Assembly (NCBI GenBank): GCA_002450295.1
Contig: DJYX01000035.1
Span: forward strand, 1-7,952
Reading direction: 5' to 3'
DNA length: 7,952 nt
Source of the DNA: Deltaproteobacteria bacterium UBA6967
GTDB taxonomy: Bacteria > SAR324 > NAC60-12
Every line of letters begins with the position of its first letter. Position 1 is the first letter of the stretch. The position numbers and the translations under genes were made by a program. Below, piece after piece: positions 6,036-7,952 of this stretch. A model generated the notes under the pieces. It made no database searches, was not told the origin of the DNA, and worked only from the letters and a program-made list of their open reading frames with translations.

Positions 6036-7568
6036 ATGGATCTTCTTCTGGGAATTGACGCAGGGACTTCTGTAATTAAGGTTGTTGCCTTCGATCTACA
6101 GGGCAACCAAATTGCGGTAGCAGCCAAAGCTAATCATTATGAAATTCTTCCAAACGGTGGGGTTGAACAGGAACTTGAACGAACTTGGGCAGACTCTCTT
6201 GAAGTCATCCGCCAGATCCTAGAAAAGCTAGATGAGCATCAAATCGTTGGTATTGCTGTGACGGGTCAGGGTTCTGGGACTTGGTTAATTGATGAGGATG
6301 GCAGCCCTGTAGGACGAGGTTGGTTATGGCTGGATGCGAGGGCCGCGGACTTGGTTGAAAGCTACGGGGAGTCCTCCAACGCTAGAAGACGTTTTGAGTT
6401 GACAGGTACTGGTCTAGCTGCCTGTGACCAAGGCCCTCAAATGCTGTGGATGAAAAAATACCAACCGGAGATTCTGAAAGAGAGCGCGACAGCTTTCCAT
6501 TGCAAGGATTGGCTTTATTTTAATCTAACTGGTGTCCGAGCTACTGATCCCACTGAAAGCGTCTTCAGTTGTGGCGATTTTCGAGAAAGAGATTTTTCAG
6601 ATGAAGTCATCGAACTGCTGGGACTGACTGAGCAAAAAGCTTTGTTTCCCAAAGTCGTTGACGGAACCAAAGTCTCCCACCCGCTGTCAGACAACGTAGC
6701 TAGGCTTTGTGGCCTTCAATCCGGCATCCCTGTTGTTTTGGGATATGTTGACGTAATCTGTACCGCCCTCGGCTCGGGCCTCTACGACCCAGGCTATCAA
6801 ACAGGATGTACGATCATTGGATCAACAGGCATGCACATGCGCTATGTCGATTCCGTAGATGAGGTCAAACTTAATCAGGAATCAACGGGCTACACGATGG
6901 TTTTTCCTGTTGATGGGACATACAGTCAAATGCAGTCGAACATGGCTGCGACGCTCAACATTGATTGGATGTTAGACCTGGCAATTGATGTTTTGAAATT
7001 CCAGGGCATTCAAAAAAATCGCTCAGATCTTCTCAAAGATTTGGACCAACACATCCTTAATGCCTCACCGGCAGAATTTCTTTACCATCCCTACATATCG
7101 CAAGCTGGAGAAAGAGGACCTTTCATCAATGCCAATGCTCGAGCCAGCTTCATTGGGCTATCTTCTAAACACGGCTATTTCGATATGTTGCGAGGAGTCT
7201 ATGAAGGACTGTCTTTCGCAGCAAGGGACTGTTACGAGGCTGCGGGGGGAGTACCCGCAGAAGTTCGACTCTCAGGTGGTGCTGCACGCAGCAAAGCGCT
7301 TAGAAAGATCATGGGATCTGTCTTGAAGACTCGTTTTCGTACCGCCGAAAGAGGAGAAGCAGGAGCTTCTGGAGTAGCGATGATGGCTGCGGTTAGTTTG
7401 GGAATTTACCCGACTATGGCCGCCTGCGTTAAAGATTGGGTTTATCCATATCTAAGCGAAGCTGAAGAATATGATGCTTCGCAAAGTCAAATTTATGATT
7501 CACTATATCCTATTTACGTTAAAGCGCGCCAAGCCTATCTGCCGCTTTGGAAATCATTAAATAACTAA
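6036..7568 (+). CDS. FGGY-family carbohydrate kinase, erythritol kinase (EryA)-like
   Basis: This complete 510-residue cytoplasmic kinase has both FGGY domains. The N-terminal phosphate-binding motif is GIDAGTSVIKVVAFD (6-20). VTGQGSGTWLIDEDG (75-89) and WLWLDARAADLVE follow in the first domain. HCKDWLYFNLTGVRATDPTES lies around 155-175 (a longer block, cited by position). GYVDV has Asp 239 in the position of the family's catalytic base, GSTG at 262-265 binds phosphate, and SGGAARSKALRKI (413-425) is the C-terminal signature. No key residue looks missing. The GIDAGTSVIK, CKDWLY and GERGPF (358-363) wording resembles erythritol kinase EryA of Brucella and rhizobia more than xylulokinase or glycerol kinase. 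This is from memory of the family, not a search, so a related polyol or ketose (L-threitol, L-xylulose) is possible. TGGAG at 6023-6027 inside the preceding gene serves its ATG. Confidence 0.9.
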   Translation: MDLLLGIDAGTSVIKVVAFDLQGNQIAVAAKANHYEILPNGGVEQELERTWADSLEVIRQILEKLDEHQIVGIAVTGQGSGTWLIDEDGSPVGRGWLWLDARAADLVESYGESSNARRRFELTGTGLAACDQGPQMLWMKKYQPEILKESATAFHCKDWLYFNLTGVRATDPTESVFSCGDFRERDFSDEVIELLGLTEQKALFPKVVDGTKVSHPLSDNVARLCGLQSGIPVVLGYVDVICTALGSGLYDPGYQTGCTIIGSTGMHMRYVDSVDEVKLNQESTGYTMVFPVDGTYSQMQSNMAATLNIDWMLDLAIDVLKFQGIQKNRSDLLKDLDQHILNASPAEFLYHPYISQAGERGPFINANARASFIGLSSKHGYFDMLRGVYEGLSFAARDCYEAAGGVPAEVRLSGGAARSKALRKIMGSVLKTRFRTAERGEAGASGVAMMAAVSLGIYPTMAACVKDWVYPYLSEAEEYDASQSQIYDSLYPIYVKARQAYLPLWKSLNN

Positions 7569-7572
7569 GGAG
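7567..7572 (+). promoter_or_regulatory. Ribosome binding site fixing the TTG start at 7579
   Basis: AAGGAG, overlapping the TAA stop of the kinase, lies six bases before TTG 7579. The first ATG in this frame comes only at codon 14, after the first beta strand, so TTG is the likely start. Confidence 0.75.
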
Positions 7573-7578
7573 AATTAC

Positions 7579-7952
7579 TTGGAACCTAGAAAGATTGCCA
7601 TCATCGGTGATCGATTCATGAAGACTGAGATCTTTAGAGAACACCTCGAAAAGACTTGCGGCAACAATCATCTCTTTAAAGAATTGGAGTTGCCTTGGCC
7701 CGATGAGCCGATGGAGCATGGGTACGAAAAACCTGGGATGGCAGGCCTTAAAGAATACATGGGGGATCCCGATGAAATCGTCAGCTTCATTGGTGATTCA
7801 GAAATTGTTGTGGACCATCTTGCTCCTTTTTCAGCAGAGATGTTTAGCAGACTGAAGAACCTTCGTCTCATCGCTGTATCTCGTGGAGGTCCAGTTAATA
7901 TCGATATGGAAGCTGCTCGGAAGTCCAATGTCAAAGTGGTCAATGTTCCAGG
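7579..7952 (+). CDS. D-isomer-specific 2-hydroxyacid dehydrogenase, N-terminal part
   Basis: The first 124 codons of a gene running off the right edge are present. The frame is open throughout and starts with TTG. The family (SerA-, LdhA-like) interconverts 2-hydroxy and 2-keto acids with NAD(P)(H) in the cytoplasm. Visible are an initial strand (RKIAIIGDRF), an IGDSEIVVDHLAPF segment, and FSRLKNLRLIAVSRGGPVNIDMEAARK, which matches the family pattern in which a conserved strand is followed by R-x-G-x-x-N-x-D and the VVNVPG turn. These belong to the outer, substrate-binding domain. The Rossmann nucleotide-binding domain and the catalytic Arg, Glu and His would come after the window end, so cofactor and activity cannot be checked. 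Being ten bases after the kinase, it is likely part of the same pathway, acting on an acid derived from the imported substrate. That role is inference; a reductase for another 2-keto acid is possible. Confidence 0.82.
   Translation, partial: MEPRKIAIIGDRFMKTEIFREHLEKTCGNNHLFKELELPWPDEPMEHGYEKPGMAGLKEYMGDPDEIVSFIGDSEIVVDHLAPFSAEMFSRLKNLRLIAVSRGGPVNIDMEAARKSNVKVVNVP

Overview
The window is one stretch of co-directional (+ strand), tightly packed genes for uptake and first processing of a sugar or polyol. Every gene reads left to right. Between complete genes the gaps are 0 to about 100 bases, and most genes have a good Shine-Dalgarno sequence placed 4 to 8 bases before the start. No stretch over 300 bases lacks a gene. 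There are no mobile elements, tRNAs, rRNAs or CRISPR repeats.

Layout: (1) the C-terminal end of an FGGY carbohydrate kinase, cut by the left edge (to 329); (2) a 120-base spacer with two perfect 10-bp inverted repeats; (3) a family-1 periplasmic substrate-binding protein with a twin-arginine type signal (450-1889); (4) a 101-base spacer with a GAAA-tetraloop hairpin; (5) two MalF/MalG-type permeases (1991-2914, 2924-3781); (6) two different MalK-like ATPases (3784-4872, 4903-6033); (7) a second, full-length FGGY kinase resembling erythritol kinase EryA (6036-7568); (8) the N-terminal third of a D-isomer-specific 2-hydroxyacid dehydrogenase starting with TTG (7579 to the right edge).

How they should work together: the binding protein captures the substrate in the periplasm, the permease pair carries it across the inner membrane using the two ATPases, and the kinases phosphorylate it or a product of it. 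The dehydrogenase probably performs an oxidation or reduction further along. The substrate cannot be read from the sequence. A polyol or a four- or five-carbon sugar is the best guess, because of the EryA-like kinase and because the split, asymmetric ATPase pair recalls the GlpS/GlpT pair of the rhizobial glycerol transporter.

Organism: a Gram-negative bacterium is likely, because the binding protein has an exported-protein signal without a lipobox cysteine and so needs a periplasm. The gene set resembles polyol clusters of Alphaproteobacteria, but base composition looks moderate (mid-40s percent GC by eye), lower than most rhizobia. An environmental or marine proteobacterial lineage is possible; this is inference.

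The most notable feature is the ATPase pair. NBD1 lacks the catalytic glutamate and switch histidine, while NBD2 keeps both but has a degenerate signature motif and a Gln-to-Glu change in its Q-loop. The changes are arranged so that one composite ATP site is degenerate and the other largely intact. I found nothing in the window that looks like a wholly unknown type of system.
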